Origin: JABDGM01 sp963738665
Lineage (GTDB): Bacteria > Planctomycetota > Planctomycetia > Pirellulales > Lacipirellulaceae
Assembly (NCBI GenBank): GCA_963738665.1
Contig: CAVTXL010000003.1
Coordinates: 744,001-808,000, forward strand
DNA length: 64,000 nt
Reading direction: 5' to 3'
Shown: positions 29,392-40,165 of the stretch, piece by piece
Position numbering within the stretch: the stretch's first letter is position 1
Layout: the number at the start of each line of letters is the position of its first letter
Position numbers and translations under genes: made by a program
Notes under the pieces: generated by a model
The model's database searches: none
Told to the model about the DNA's origin: nothing
The model's input: only the letters and a program-made list of their open reading frames with translations

Positions 29392-31323
29392 CTACACTGG
29401 CCGCCGGGCTGCCCGTTCGGCCACGCGTCTTTTAATCCGCTCGAGGTCATCTCGCGGGGTGGCTTCGATCAGTCGGCGGGTGTAGTCTTCGCGGGGATGT
29501 GAGTAGATGTTTTCGCTGGGGCCGAATTCGAGGATCTTGCCGTCGTTCATCACGGCCATCATGTCGGCCATGAATTTCACCACGCTCAGGTCGTGGCTGA
29601 TGAAGATGTAGGTCAGGCCGCGGTGGTCTTGCAGGTCTTTCAGGAGGTTCAGCACCTGGGCCTGCACGCTGACGTCCAGCGATGAGACCGATTCGTCGCA
29701 GACGATGAACTCCGGGTCGGCGGCCAGGGCGCGGGCGATCGAGATTCGCTGCCGCTGGCCGCCAGAGAACTCGTGCGGGTAACGGCGGAGGTAGGCCGAG
29801 GGGAGGCCGACTTCTTTCAGCAGGGCGGCGGCCCGGTCGCGGCGGTCCTTGCGGTTCCGGCCGATTTTTTGGATGAGCATCGGTTCGATGAGGGCCGAAT
29901 CGATCGTCATCCGCGGGTTCAGCGAGCCGTACGGGTCTTGAAAGATGATTTGCATTTTGCGGCGCATCGCCCGCAGCGAACCGCTGCCCAGCGTTCGGAG
30001 GTCGACGCCTTCGTACTGAACGCGTCCGGCGGTCGGCTCGATCAGCCGCAGGATGGCCCGGCCGGTGGTGGTTTTACCGCAGCCCGATTCGCCGACCAGG
30101 CCGAGCGTCTGGCCGCGATAGACGTCGAAGCTGATGCCGTCGACCGCGCGGACGTAGTCGACCGTGCGGGCGAGGATGCCGCGGCGGATGGGGAAGTAGA
30201 CCTGGAGGTCGTGCACGGAGAGGAGCGGCTGGGTGCCTTCGGCGACGCAGGTGGTGTCGGGCGGGTGCTGGCCCTCTTTCCAGGGGTGGCCGATGCGCTC
30301 CAGTTTGCCCCTGGGGTGAAGCAGTCGGCCGCGGCCGGCCTTGGTGAGCTGGGCGAGTCGAGCGGCGTCCATTTTCTTTTCGATGACGCGGACCTGGCTC
30401 GTGACGCGGGCGGTGCGGCTCTGGTCGATCAGTGCCGCGGCCGACTGCTCGCCGGGCGAGATTTGGCTGCCGTCCCCTTTTTCTTCGACCACCGTCATGA
30501 AGTCGTCAACCGTTGGCAGCCGGCGATAGGGCGTGTCGAGCCGCGGCCGGCAGGCGAGCAGGCCCTTCGTGTAGGGGTGTTTCGGGTGGCTGAAGATGTC
30601 GAGCACCGGGCCGTACTCGACCTCGCGGCCCTGGAACATCACCAGCACTTCGTCGGCGATTTCGGCAATCACGCCCAGGTCGTGCGTGATGAAGATAATC
30701 GCCATGCCGCGGGCGTCGCGAAGCCGGCGGAGGATTTCGAGGATCTGGGCCTGGATCGTGACGTCCAGGGCGGTCGTCGGTTCGTCGGCGATCAGCAGTT
30801 GCGGGTTGCATGACAGGGCCATCGCGATCATTACGCGTTGCTTCTGGCCGCCGGACATTTGGTGCGGGTAGGAATCGACGCGCTGCTCGGGCTTGGATAT
30901 GCCGACTTCTCGCAAAAGGTCGATAGTTTTCGCGCGGGCCTCGGCACGGCCGACTTTTTGGTGGAGTATGATCGCTTCCATGATCTGCGCGCCGACGGCG
31001 AAGACGGGGTTGAGCGAGGTCATCGGCTCTTGAAAGATCATGCTGATGTCGCGGCCGCGGATCGATTGCATCGCGCGCTCGGGCAGCTTGACGAGGTCTT
31101 TGCCGAGGAAGGAGACACGGCCCGATTCGATGCGGGCCGTATTGGCCAAGAGTCGCATGATCGTGAGCGACGTCACGCTCTTGCCCGATCCGCTTTCGCC
31201 GACGATGCCCAGCGTGTGACCCAGCTGGATTTGAAACGACACATCTTCAACGGCCTTCACGACACCTTCTTCAGTGTGGAAATGCGTGCGAAGATGTTCG
31301 ACGTCGAGAACGGCGGGGGGCAT
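29392..31323 (-). CDS. Peptide ABC transporter, two fused ATPase domains (DppD-DppF type)
   Basis: A cytoplasmic ATPase with two nucleotide-binding domains in one chain. Domain 1 (about residues 5-270): Walker A GESGSGKS, signature MSGGQKQR, Walker B LLIADEPTT. Domain 2 (about 370-630): GESGCGKT, FSGGQRQR, Walker B FIVCDESVSSLD. Each is followed by the oligopeptide-family C-terminal extension (VLDIFSHPKHPYTKGLL and ENIYSHPREDYTRRLIE). I start at ATG 31323 (MPPAVLDVEHL); the longer open frame upstream reads through low-complexity repeat DNA. Last gene of the operon SBP-permease-permease-ATPase. Intact. Confidence 0.92.
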   Translation of the reverse strand: MPPAVLDVEHLRTHFHTEEGVVKAVEDVSFQIQLGHTLGIVGESGSGKSVTSLTIMRLLANTARIESGRVSFLGKDLVKLPERAMQSIRGRDISMIFQEPMTSLNPVFAVGAQIMEAIILHQKVGRAEARAKTIDLLREVGISKPEQRVDSYPHQMSGGQKQRVMIAMALSCNPQLLIADEPTTALDVTIQAQILEILRRLRDARGMAIIFITHDLGVIAEIADEVLVMFQGREVEYGPVLDIFSHPKHPYTKGLLACRPRLDTPYRRLPTVDDFMTVVEEKGDGSQISPGEQSAAALIDQSRTARVTSQVRVIEKKMDAARLAQLTKAGRGRLLHPRGKLERIGHPWKEGQHPPDTTCVAEGTQPLLSVHDLQVYFPIRRGILARTVDYVRAVDGISFDVYRGQTLGLVGESGCGKTTTGRAILRLIEPTAGRVQYEGVDLRTLGSGSLRAMRRKMQIIFQDPYGSLNPRMTIDSALIEPMLIQKIGRNRKDRRDRAAALLKEVGLPSAYLRRYPHEFSGGQRQRISIARALAADPEFIVCDESVSSLDVSVQAQVLNLLKDLQDHRGLTYIFISHDLSVVKFMADMMAVMNDGKILEFGPSENIYSHPREDYTRRLIEATPRDDLERIKRRVAERAARRPV

Positions 31324-31583
31324 AGTCAAGAGCTTAGAGTCAAGAGTCGAGAGCCGGAAGGGGAAGTGAAGGTCGAGGGTCAAGAATCAAGGTCCGGAAT
31401 GCGAGTCGCTTCGCGGCCCGATACTCGCAACCGAAAACGCAACATTCGCTGAAATCTTACACACGGGCTTCTCCTTCTGGCTCTCGACTCTCGACTCGCA
31501 GCTCTGGACTCTCTGACCCTGGACTCTCAACTTTCAACTCTCAACTTTCTGGTCCTTGACCCTCGACTTCGACCCTCGACCGT
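31324..31583. repeat. Low-complexity CTCGACTC/GTCAAGAG-type tract
   Basis: Two clusters (31324-31395 and 31465-31583) of imperfect short repeats of CTCGACTC / CTCAACTTTCAACTCTC / ACCCTCGACC type, in opposite orientation at the two ends. It separates the fused ATPase gene from the permease genes. A similar tract occurs at 54460-54545. No gene is supported inside. Confidence 0.6.
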
Positions 31584-32693
31584 TCAATGCGCCGCCTGCC
31601 TCAAGCGTGGGTCGGTCGCTTCCTGAAGGCCCTCGCCGATCAGGTTGTAGGCCAGCACGGTGAGGAAAATGGCCGCGCCGGGGAAGACGATCAGCCACCA
31701 CATTTGTTCGATGGCCAGCCGGCCGGAGTGGAGCAGCGTGCCCCAGCTTGGGTTTGGCGGCGAGGCGCCAAATCCGAGGTAGCTGAGGCCGCTTTCGATC
31801 AGGATCGCGTCGGCAATGCCGAATGTGATGGGCACGAGGACGGGGGCGAGCGCGTTTCGCAGCACGTGCACAAAAATGATCCGCCCCCAGCCGGCGCCCA
31901 TCGCGCGGGCGGCTGTGACGAACTCCATCTCTTTGAGTTTCAAGAACTCTGCCCGTGCCAGCCGGGCAATGCCGGTCCAGCCGGTGATGCCGACCATGAT
32001 CATCAAGTGATAGTTCGACACGCGATCGAGCATCGAAACGACGGCCAGGATCAGCACGATCGTGGGGATGCACATCACCAGCTCGATGATGCGGCTGAGC
32101 AGCATGTCGATCCAGCCGCCGAAATAGCCGGCCAGCGCACCGAAGGTGATACCAATGGCGGCGGCGATGCCCATCGAAACGAAGCCGACCGAGAGCGCGA
32201 TCTGCGTGCCGTGCACCATTTGCGCGAACACATCAAATCCCTGCTGATTCGTGCCGAACCAGTTGAGCCGGCTGGGACTGCCCGCGTCGCCGGCCGGGTT
32301 GCCGGGCTGGCCCGGCCATTCGTCGGCCCGCACGCGGCGGTAGGGATCTTGATAGACGAGGGGCCAGATGGCCCAGCTATCGGGGTCCTTTTCTTTCAGC
32401 GGCTTGGGATATTCGCCCCGAAAGCGGTCTTCATAAAAAATACCGTTTTCCCAGGAGCGGTTGTAATAACCGAGAAAGGGGAAATAAATGTGGCCTTTGT
32501 ACTGGCAGACGATCGGCTTGGTGCCGACGATCATCGGCGCACCGAGGGCCACCAGGCACAGTAGCAGCACGTATGAGAGCGCGGCCATTGCCAGCTTGCG
32601 CCGGCGGAAGGCGCGCCACACCTGGCTCCAAAAGCCGGGTGAGGCGGTTGCCACCGCGGTTGATTCCATGACTTGAGGTATGGAGGCCATCAA
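31584..32693 (-). CDS. Peptide ABC transporter permease (DppC type)
   Basis: A 369-residue inner-membrane permease. The N-terminal helix (LAMAALSYVLLLCLVALGAPMIV) precedes a long periplasmic insert of about 110 residues that includes FGTNQQGFDVFAQMVHGTQIAL, the family motif before the core. The core has about five helices and the coupling (EAA-like) loop TAARAMGAGWGRIIFVHVLRN. C-terminus reads WLIVFPGAAIFLTVLAYNLIGEGLQEATDPRLRQ. Start ATG 32693, 7 bases from the upstream permease stop. Confidence 0.9.
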   Translation of the reverse strand: MMASIPQVMESTAVATASPGFWSQVWRAFRRRKLAMAALSYVLLLCLVALGAPMIVGTKPIVCQYKGHIYFPFLGYYNRSWENGIFYEDRFRGEYPKPLKEKDPDSWAIWPLVYQDPYRRVRADEWPGQPGNPAGDAGSPSRLNWFGTNQQGFDVFAQMVHGTQIALSVGFVSMGIAAAIGITFGALAGYFGGWIDMLLSRIIELVMCIPTIVLILAVVSMLDRVSNYHLMIMVGITGWTGIARLARAEFLKLKEMEFVTAARAMGAGWGRIIFVHVLRNALAPVLVPITFGIADAILIESGLSYLGFGASPPNPSWGTLLHSGRLAIEQMWWLIVFPGAAIFLTVLAYNLIGEGLQEATDPRLRQAAH

Positions 32694-32700
32694 CGGCTCG

Positions 32701-33683
32701 TTAGTTGTAAGTTACGCGTGGGTCCACCACGGCGTACAGAATGTCGGCCAATAGTTGTCCGGCCAGCGTCAGCAGGCTGAAGATCAAGGTGAGGCCCATG
32801 ATTGTCTCGTAGTCGCGCTGGCCAATTGCCTCGAAATACAGTCGGCCCATGCCTGGCCAACTGAAGATTTGTTCCAAGATGACCGCCCCGCCGAGCAGGC
32901 TGGGCAGCGTCAGGCCGAACAAGGTTACCAGGGGGATCAGTGTGTTGCGGAAGGCGTGATGCCAAATTACGCGGCCGGGCGGCACGCCCTTGGCCCGGGC
33001 GGTGCGGATGTAATCTTGGCGGATGGTTTCCTGCATGTTGGCGTGCACAAAGCGGGAGTAGTAGGCCAGGCTGCCGTAGGTGAAGCAAATCGTCGGCATC
33101 AGGGCGTGCTTGAATACGTCCCAGGCTTTGCCGGCCACCGACAGATCGGAAAAGCGGTCGCTCGTCATGCCGAACAGCGGCAGCCAGCCGAGCTTGGAAT
33201 AAAAGAGAAGTTGCAAATAGAGCGCCGCGACGAACGCCGGCAAGGAATACAGCATGTATAGCAGCGTGCTGACGGCCCGCTCGGCGAGTGAGCCGCTCTT
33301 CACCGTGGCCCACAACCCGATGGGTATCGATAACAGATAAGTCAACAGGAGCGATGTTACCGACAACAACAGCGTGGCCGGCATTCGTTCGGCGATCAAC
33401 CGGCCGACCGGCACGTTGTTTTGTGGAATCGATTTGCCCAAATCGAGCTCGGCGACGTGGCCGAGCCAGATGAAGTAGGCCTGGTACCAGGGTTTATCCA
33501 GGCCGTACAAGTGTTCGCGCTGCGCCGAACCTCGGGGCTTTGCGAGCGGCCGCGCATCATCTGGCTGGGGTCGATCGTGAGCGGCGAGCCGGGCATGTGA
33601 CGAATCAGCGCGTAGACCACAAATGTGATCAGGATGATCGTCACAAAGCCTAGCAGGACGCGGCGAATGAGATAGTTGACCAT
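32701..33683 (-). CDS. Peptide ABC transporter permease (DppB type), one frameshift
   Basis: Inner-membrane permease. The true N-terminus is MVNYLIRRVLLGFVTIILIT at 33683, the standard first helix of DppB. The frame breaks near 33540 and continues EHLYGLDKPWYQAYFIWLGHV, the conserved substrate-path segment, then five helices with the coupling loop IRTARAKGVPPGRVIWHHAFRN. It ends in YAVVDPRVTY, a family ending. About 327 residues. It starts 15 bases after the solute-binding gene stop. Confidence 0.88.
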
Positions 33684-33698
33684 GATTCGGCGTCCAGC

Positions 33699-35717
33699 TC
33701 ACGAGCCGGAAGCGGCCGGCTTGTAGACGCCAAAAATGCCCGGATCAAAGTTGTACGGCCCGGTCGGGCAGAAGTTGTACCCGCGGAGCTTTTTGCTGAA
33801 GCCATAGAAGGAGTTGCGATTGAAGAGCCAAGTGTAGGGCTGATCCTCCCACAGGAGGGTGTGAATTTCGCCGTAGATGGCGGCCCGCTTTGCCTGGTCC
33901 AGTTCGCGGCGGCCGGCTTCGAACAGTTCATCCACGCGCTTGTTGGAGTAATTGCCATAGTTACGGCCCTCGCCGGTGACGAAAATGTTGGCGCTTGAAT
34001 CCGGATCAGTGCCCGCTCCCCAGCCGCCCATCGCGGCGTCGAAATTGTGCTTCTGCTGGCTGTCGACGAGGACGGTGAACTCGGTCGGCTTGACATTGCA
34101 AATGATGCCGATTTTGCCGAGACACTCTTTGAGCAGCGTACCAGCCTGGATGCCGGTCTCGGTTTGGTAGGTGAGCAGCGTAAACTCGAAGGGAACGCGT
34201 CGGCCGTTGATCTCCTTGTCGCGAATGCCGTCACCGTCGCTGTCGGTCCAGCCGGCCGCGTCGAGCAGGTCCTCGGCCTTGTCGAGGTCTTGATGATAGG
34301 GCTGCGGGCCATTTTTTGGGTAGGCCCACGACGTGGGGTGGAAATTGCCGTTGCAGGGCTCATAGAGGCCGCGGCAGATGACGTTGAGCAGTTCCTTGTA
34401 ATCGAAGGCCCAGCCCATCGCCTGTCGCACGCGCTTGTCGGAGAAGAAGGGCGTCCTGCAATTCCAATCGAAGTGGAACTCGGTCCACTCCAGCGCCGTG
34501 ACGCGCGTGTTGCGCCTATAAAACTCGTCGGTATTGGTTTTGGAGTCCCACTGCTCGGCCCGCAGCTCCATTTCCTCGATCTGCCCGGCTTTCAGTGCCA
34601 GCAGGGCCGTGTTTTGATCTTCGATCACCTTGACGCGGATCTCTTTGAAGTAGGGCTTCGGCCGGACCGGCTTGCCGTCGTGCATGTAATAGCTCTCGCG
34701 GCGGCGGACGACGAACTCCTGATTGCGATCACGGCTCACCAACTCGTACGCGCCGCCGACCACCGGATGATCTTCGAGCCGAGAATGCTCAGGGCTGCGG
34801 GCCATTGTCGGGTCGGCCTCAAGTGTTTTTTCGTAGATATGTTTCGGGATCACGGTGATCGACATATTCGTCGTGTTGGTGGCCAGGGGCTCCTTGTGGA
34901 AGAAGACAAGCGTGTGATCGTCGTACGCCTCGACCCATTTCAACTGATCGGGGCCCTGCCTCACGGCCGGCGGGGAAACGGCCTCGGTCATGATCACCTG
35001 GTAGGAAAACTTCACGTCCTGGGCGGTGATCGGCTGGCCGTCCGACCAGGTCAGGTCGTCGCGCAGCACGATCTTATCCAGCATGTGATCCTTACTGGTC
35101 TGCCACGAGACGACGCTATCTTTCGAGGCGAAGTATTTCAATTCGGGGTCGAAAGCAAGATAGCCGAACCCGGTCAGTGATTGGTACTCGAACTCGGTGA
35201 TACTGCTGATCATGATCGGGTTGGAGCTCTTCATGTCGCCGGCGACATGGCGGACCCAGGTGGCATCGTAGTCGACGCCCGCCCCGTCCGCGGGCGCCAG
35301 TTGACCGAGCGCAGCGAGGATGCGGGTGTTGTTTTCTTTGTCCTTTGGATAGTCATTGTGCAGGGCCAGCGCCTGGTCGGCCGTAAGAGTCGGCGGTTGC
35401 TCGCCTTGCTTCTTGCGCAGTAGCTCGGCGCCGCTGAGCACCGGCTGGTCCGCCCACTGGGCCTGGGCGTCGATTTCGGCCAAAGGGGGCGGCGTGAAGG
35501 GCTGGATCATGTCGCCCAGCTTGAAGGGCTTCGCTGGCTGTTCGGGCTCAGCTTTGGCTTCCGTCGAGGGCGACCCGTCTCCGCCAGTCACCTTGCCCGC
35601 CGGCGGCGTCTCTTTGTTCGAACTGCATCCCGCAACTACATCCACCCCGAGGGCTAGCGTCGCTATCCAGAGCCAAATGATCGGCTGAAGGCGCTCAGTT
35701 TTCGTCGCGGGCTTCAT
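33699..35717 (-). CDS. Peptide ABC transporter solute-binding lipoprotein (SBP_bac_5)
   Basis: A 672-residue extracytoplasmic binding protein with a lipobox (VVAGC at about residue 31), so membrane-anchored. Family 5 features: VLRDDLTWSDGQPITAQDVKFSYQ, FHFDWNCRTPFFSDKRVRQAMGWAFDYKEL and the C-terminal TWLFNRNSFYGFSKKLRGYNF. It is about 130 residues longer than DppA because of a Pro/Ala-rich N-terminal spacer and an insert of about 60 residues before the first beta-sheet. First gene of the four-gene operon; it delivers oligopeptides to the permease pair. Intact. Confidence 0.92.
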   Translation of the reverse strand: MKPATKTERLQPIIWLWIATLALGVDVVAGCSSNKETPPAGKVTGGDGSPSTEAKAEPEQPAKPFKLGDMIQPFTPPPLAEIDAQAQWADQPVLSGAELLRKKQGEQPPTLTADQALALHNDYPKDKENNTRILAALGQLAPADGAGVDYDATWVRHVAGDMKSSNPIMISSITEFEYQSLTGFGYLAFDPELKYFASKDSVVSWQTSKDHMLDKIVLRDDLTWSDGQPITAQDVKFSYQVIMTEAVSPPAVRQGPDQLKWVEAYDDHTLVFFHKEPLATNTTNMSITVIPKHIYEKTLEADPTMARSPEHSRLEDHPVVGGAYELVSRDRNQEFVVRRRESYYMHDGKPVRPKPYFKEIRVKVIEDQNTALLALKAGQIEEMELRAEQWDSKTNTDEFYRRNTRVTALEWTEFHFDWNCRTPFFSDKRVRQAMGWAFDYKELLNVICRGLYEPCNGNFHPTSWAYPKNGPQPYHQDLDKAEDLLDAAGWTDSDGDGIRDKEINGRRVPFEFTLLTYQTETGIQAGTLLKECLGKIGIICNVKPTEFTVLVDSQQKHNFDAAMGGWGAGTDPDSSANIFVTGEGRNYGNYSNKRVDELFEAGRRELDQAKRAAIYGEIHTLLWEDQPYTWLFNRNSFYGFSKKLRGYNFCPTGPYNFDPGIFGVYKPAASGS

Positions 35718-36146
35718 CGCAGGACCTCATTCATCCGGGGGCGTTCGGCGTTCGGCTGGCGGCCGCAGTGGCTGCGCCAGCAAGTTGACGGAAAATCATG
35801 CTACAAAATGCTTTAGATCGGGTCAACGCGACCACTTGACCGCCGCCGCAAGCCGTGTTGTTTCCGGGGCGTTTCGTTGTTATCCTTCGCTCCCCCCGGG
35901 CTGGTATCGCGCGTGCCGAGCCGGCTCGCCCAAAGCCGTGGCGGCGCGGGCAACCGATTCCGACGTTGTCCAGCGTTCGACTTCGGGTTCCCGGTACTCA
36001 GTAAAAAGTACGAAGTACTCGTTACCCCGCCACAAGTATCCGGGATGTAAGACTCGGAATCTACTGCCGACCGACCGGCACCCAGAATCTCGCATTACGC
36101 ATCCAACAACTAGCATCTTTCCTGCCAACCAACACTTGAGGTCCTT
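35718..36146. other. Divergent intergenic region
   Basis: Lies between the leftward ABC operon and the rightward haem protein gene and should hold both promoters. No gene is supported. It contains an AGTACGAAGTACT-like imperfect palindrome (36007-36019). GAGG (36138-36141) just upstream of ATG 36147 acts as the ribosome site for the next gene. Confidence 0.45.
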
Positions 36147-39100
36147 ATGAGGCTTCTGTCTCGTCGCGTTGTGCTTGTCGCTCTCGCCGTCGCCACGATG
36201 AACCACTGCTCCGCCGCCTTTGCCCAGGTCCAACGACGCGCGAGTCAGCCCGTTCGCCCGCAGCAATCGCAGCCGCAGCGCGGCCCGCAGACGGCCACGC
36301 GGCCGACGACCGCCGTCCCGCGGACCGGTCAGCCGCTAACGAACCAGGCCTATCCCGGAGCAGCGCAAGCCGCTGCCGCCCCGCTGCCAGTCGTCGAGCA
36401 GGCGGATGAAAAAACGCAGGGCGGAATTCCTCAAACTGCTCGGCGCGAATTGGATTTGGTCGCCGGCTTACGAAAAGGACGACGCACCCGTCGGCAACTG
36501 CTATTTCCGCAAGACGTTTTCGCTCGGCAAGGTCGAGCTGGGGCAGGTGCAGATCGTCTGCGACAACCAATATGAACTGTATGTGAACGGCAAAGTGGTC
36601 GGCCGCGGCGCCGATTGGCGGAAGATGGAAGTCTACGACATCACGGCCTTGCTTGTGCCGGGGCAGAACGTGATTGCCGTCAAAGGCACGAACACCGACG
36701 CCGGCGCGGCCGGCCTGGCGGTGCGCGTGCTGATCAAACAGGTTGGCGGGACGCTCGAGAATTACTCGACCGACGCCAGTTGGCGGACGAGTGTCAAGGA
36801 ATTCGCCAACTGGACGGCGCCGAATGTCCGCGACAGCGTTTGGGTGCCGGCAAGAGTCTACGGAGCACTGGGCGCCGCGCTGCCGTGGGGCGACGAAGTC
36901 GTGATTGCCAATGAAGGCGCGCGTTTTGTCATCGATCCTGAATTCAAAGTCGAGCGTCTGGTGACCGACGAGCAGGCCGGCTCGCTGATCGCGATGACCT
37001 TCAACGCGACCGGCGACATTTTGGTTTCGCGCGAAGGGGGCGGAATTTACTTGATCCGCGACGCCAACCGCGATGGCACCTACGAAAGCGTCACTCCCTA
37101 CTCAGAGCAGGTGAAAAACGTGCAGGGCCTGTTGTCGCTCGGCACGCGGGTATTCGCGGTGGGCGAAGGTCCGCAGGGCGGCGCGTTGTACCAGCTTTAC
37201 GACCAGAACAACGACGGCCGGGCCGATAGCGTAACGGCGATCGTCAAGTTCCGCGGCGCGATCGGCGAACACGGCCCGCACACGGTGCGGCTGGGGCCCG
37301 ATGGTTTGCTCTACGTGCTGTGCGGCAACTTTGCCCAGGTCGACGCGCGGCCCGATCCGCAAAGCCCGTACACCGTCACCTACGAGGGTGACCTCGTCCA
37401 GCCACGGTACGAAGACCCACAAGGCTATGCGGCTGGGATACCGGCGCCGGGCGGCACAATACTGCGAACCGACACGAGCGGCAGCTTCGTCGAGATCGTG
37501 GCGGGCGGGTTCCGCAATCCTTACGACCTTGGTTTCGATCACGATGGCGAGCTGTTCACTTACGATGCCGACATGGAATGGGACGTCGGCGCGCCGTGGT
37601 ATCGGCCGACGCGCGTCAATCACGTGCCGGCCGGCGGCGAGTTCGGCTGGCGGAGCGGCTGGGCCAAGTGGCCCGAGTACTATCTCGACAACCTGCCGGC
37701 GACGCTCGACGTCGGGGCCGGCTCGCCGACCGGCGTCGTGTTTTATGACCATTACGCTTTCCCTGAGAAGCTGCGGGGGACGATGTTCGTCGGCGATTGG
37801 GCGATGGGGCAGATTCACGCCGTGCACCTGGAACGGGACGGCGCGAGCTACTCAGCCCAGATATCGACGCTGCTCAAAGGCCGGCCGCTCAATGTGACCG
37901 GCCTCGACGTGGGGCCGGACGGCGCGCTTTACTTCTGCACGGGCGGCCGCGGCACCGATGGCGGCGTCTATCGCATCCGCTGGACCGGCAAGATTCCGCC
38001 GGAGGCGGCGCAGCTCGGCCAAGGCATTCAGCAAGCGCTCCGCCAGCCGCAGTTCTACAGCGACTGGGCCCGGATGCGGATCGCCGGCGTCAAGCAGCGC
38101 TCAGGCGACCATTGGCAAACCGATTTACTGCAAGTGATCAATCGGCCCGGTGCCGACTCGAACGACCGCCTGCGGGCCGTCGATCTGCTGACGTTCTTCG
38201 GACCGTCGCCGTCGAATGAGTTGCTCGTCGGATTGGCCGGCGACAAGAACCCGGCGATGCGAGCCAAAGTGGCCCGCCTAATGGGCGTCCGCGGCGACGC
38301 CGTCTTTTCTCAGCCGCTCGCGACCATGCTCAATGACAGCGATCCGTGGGTCCGCCGCGTGGCCTGCGAGGCGATCGCTCACCGCGGCACCAATCTTCCG
38401 GCTGGGCCGCTGGTTGCGCTCTTGGCCGACAAAGACCGCTTCGTAGCGTTTGCCGCCCGGCGGGCACTCGAGAAAGTACCGGCCCAGCAATGGCAGGAAC
38501 AGGTGCTCGCCTCGACCTCGACGCCGACATTTCTGGCAGGGGCAGCCGGTCTGTTGGCTGCCTATCCGTCGCCGCAGCTGGGGCAGCGAGTTCTAGCCCG
38601 CTGCGACCAGATGCTGCGCGACAATCGCGGCGCGTGGCGCCGCCAGACGGGCGGTACGGCCGCTGCAAGCGATTACCTGGACGTGCTCCGCGTCGCGCAG
38701 CTCGCGCTGAATCGCGGACCGATTCCGGCCCGCGAAGCGGGCAACTTGGCGCGAACGATCTTGGCCGAGTACCCGGCCGACGATCCGCTGGCGAATCGCG
38801 AGCTCGTAAAGCTGCTCGCCTACTTGCAGCCGCCCGAGGCGGCCCACGCCTTCGCGACGCAACTGGCCAGCAACATTCCCGACGTGGAAAAGCTGCAAAT
38901 CGCCGCTTACGCGCCACGCGTAACAAGCGGCTGGAACACGGAAGACAAGCTCGTCATGCTCCGCTACTACGAAGAGGTCCGCGGCATGGAAGGCGGCCAC
39001 AGCATCAGCGCCTACATCGAGACGTTCGCCCGCGATTTCTTTGCCACGTTCTCGTTGGCCGAGCGGCGGCAGGTGTTGGCGGCGGGCGAAAACTTCCCGA

Positions 39101-40165
39101 CGTCGGCCTTGTCGGTGCTGGCCAAGCTGCCTCAGAATCCCGGTTCGGAAGTGCTCGGTGAGATCCACGCGCTCGACGGCCGGCTCGATGGCAAGCCGGG
39201 CGAGCCGATCGCGCGCTTGCGCGTCGGCATCACGGCGGCCCTGGGCGCCAGCGGCGATCCCGAATCGCTCGCGTATTTGCGTAAGATTTATACGACGGTG
39301 CCTGATCGCCGCGCCGGTGGCGATGAGCCTCACGATGTATCCAGACGGCGAGAATTGGACCATCCTGGTCGACTCGTTGCGAACGATCGACGGCGAGCCC
39401 GCTCAGGAAGTGCTGGCCGCACTGGCAAAGGTCGATCGCCGCCCGGACACGTCCGAGCCCTATCGCAGCGCAATCTTGCTCGGCCTGCGTCTGCAAACCA
39501 GCGGCGGCGACGCGGCAGTTCGGCTGCTGACGCATTGGACAGGCCGCCAGATGGCTGCGCCGACTGCGCCGATTGCCGATCAGCTCGCGGCCTGGCAGCG
39601 GTGGTACGCCGGCACGTTCCCGAATGAGCTGCCGGCCGAGCTGCCGAAAGAATCGCAGCCAAACAAGTGGAGCTACGAAGAATTGCTCTCGTACCTGGAA
39701 AGCTCTGCCGGCCAAGCGGGCAACCCGGCCAAGGGCGCCGTCGTCTTCAAGGATGCCCTCTGCATGAACTGCCACCGCTTCGGCGGCCGTGGCGAATCGC
39801 TGGGGCCCGATCTGACGACGGTCGCCAATCGTTTCCAAATGAAAGAGATTTTGGAATCGGTCGTCTATCCGTCACAGGTGGTTTCCGATCAGTATAAGAG
39901 CCAGATCGTCGTCGCCAACGGCCGCACGTATACCGGCCTGGCCGCGAAGAACCCGGACGGCAGCGTGACCGTGCTGCAATCGGACGGCAAAAAGGCCCAG
40001 ATCGCGGCCGCGGACATCGAAGAAACGCGGCCGAGCAAGCTGTCGGCGATGCCCGAGGGGCTCTTGAATCCGCTGACGCTCGACCAGGTGGCCGATCTGT
40101 TCGCCTACTTGGTGAAGGGCCCCGACGCCGACATCGCCGGCCGGGCCGCCGAACCGCGGCGGTAG
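36147..40165 (+). CDS. PVC-type membrane dehydrogenase/haem-binding protein, two frameshifts
   Basis: Large exported protein, about 1,340 residues. Start ATG 36147 has GAGG 5-8 bases upstream and a signal peptide (RLLSRRVVLVALAVATMNH). After a Gln/Pro-rich spacer (frame break near 36405) come a beta-sandwich resembling an alpha-L-rhamnosidase N-terminal domain (YELYVNGKVVGRG) and a soluble glucose-dehydrogenase-like beta-propeller (GFRNPYDLGFDHDGELFTYD, VFYDHYAFPEKLRGT). HEAT-like helical repeats and a C-terminal cytochrome-c-like domain with CMNCH (39761-39775) follow. A second break is near 39300. This matches the Pirellula/Verrucomicrobium-type haem-binding family, thought to oxidise sugars in the periplasm; the substrate is unknown. 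Confidence 0.87.

Noticed and set aside
29773..30813. 346-codon plus-strand open frame
   Set aside because: Antisense to the intact fused ABC ATPase gene with its Walker motifs; a shadow.
34047..35180. 377-codon plus-strand open frame
   Set aside because: Antisense to the intact solute-binding lipoprotein; no domain or start signal.
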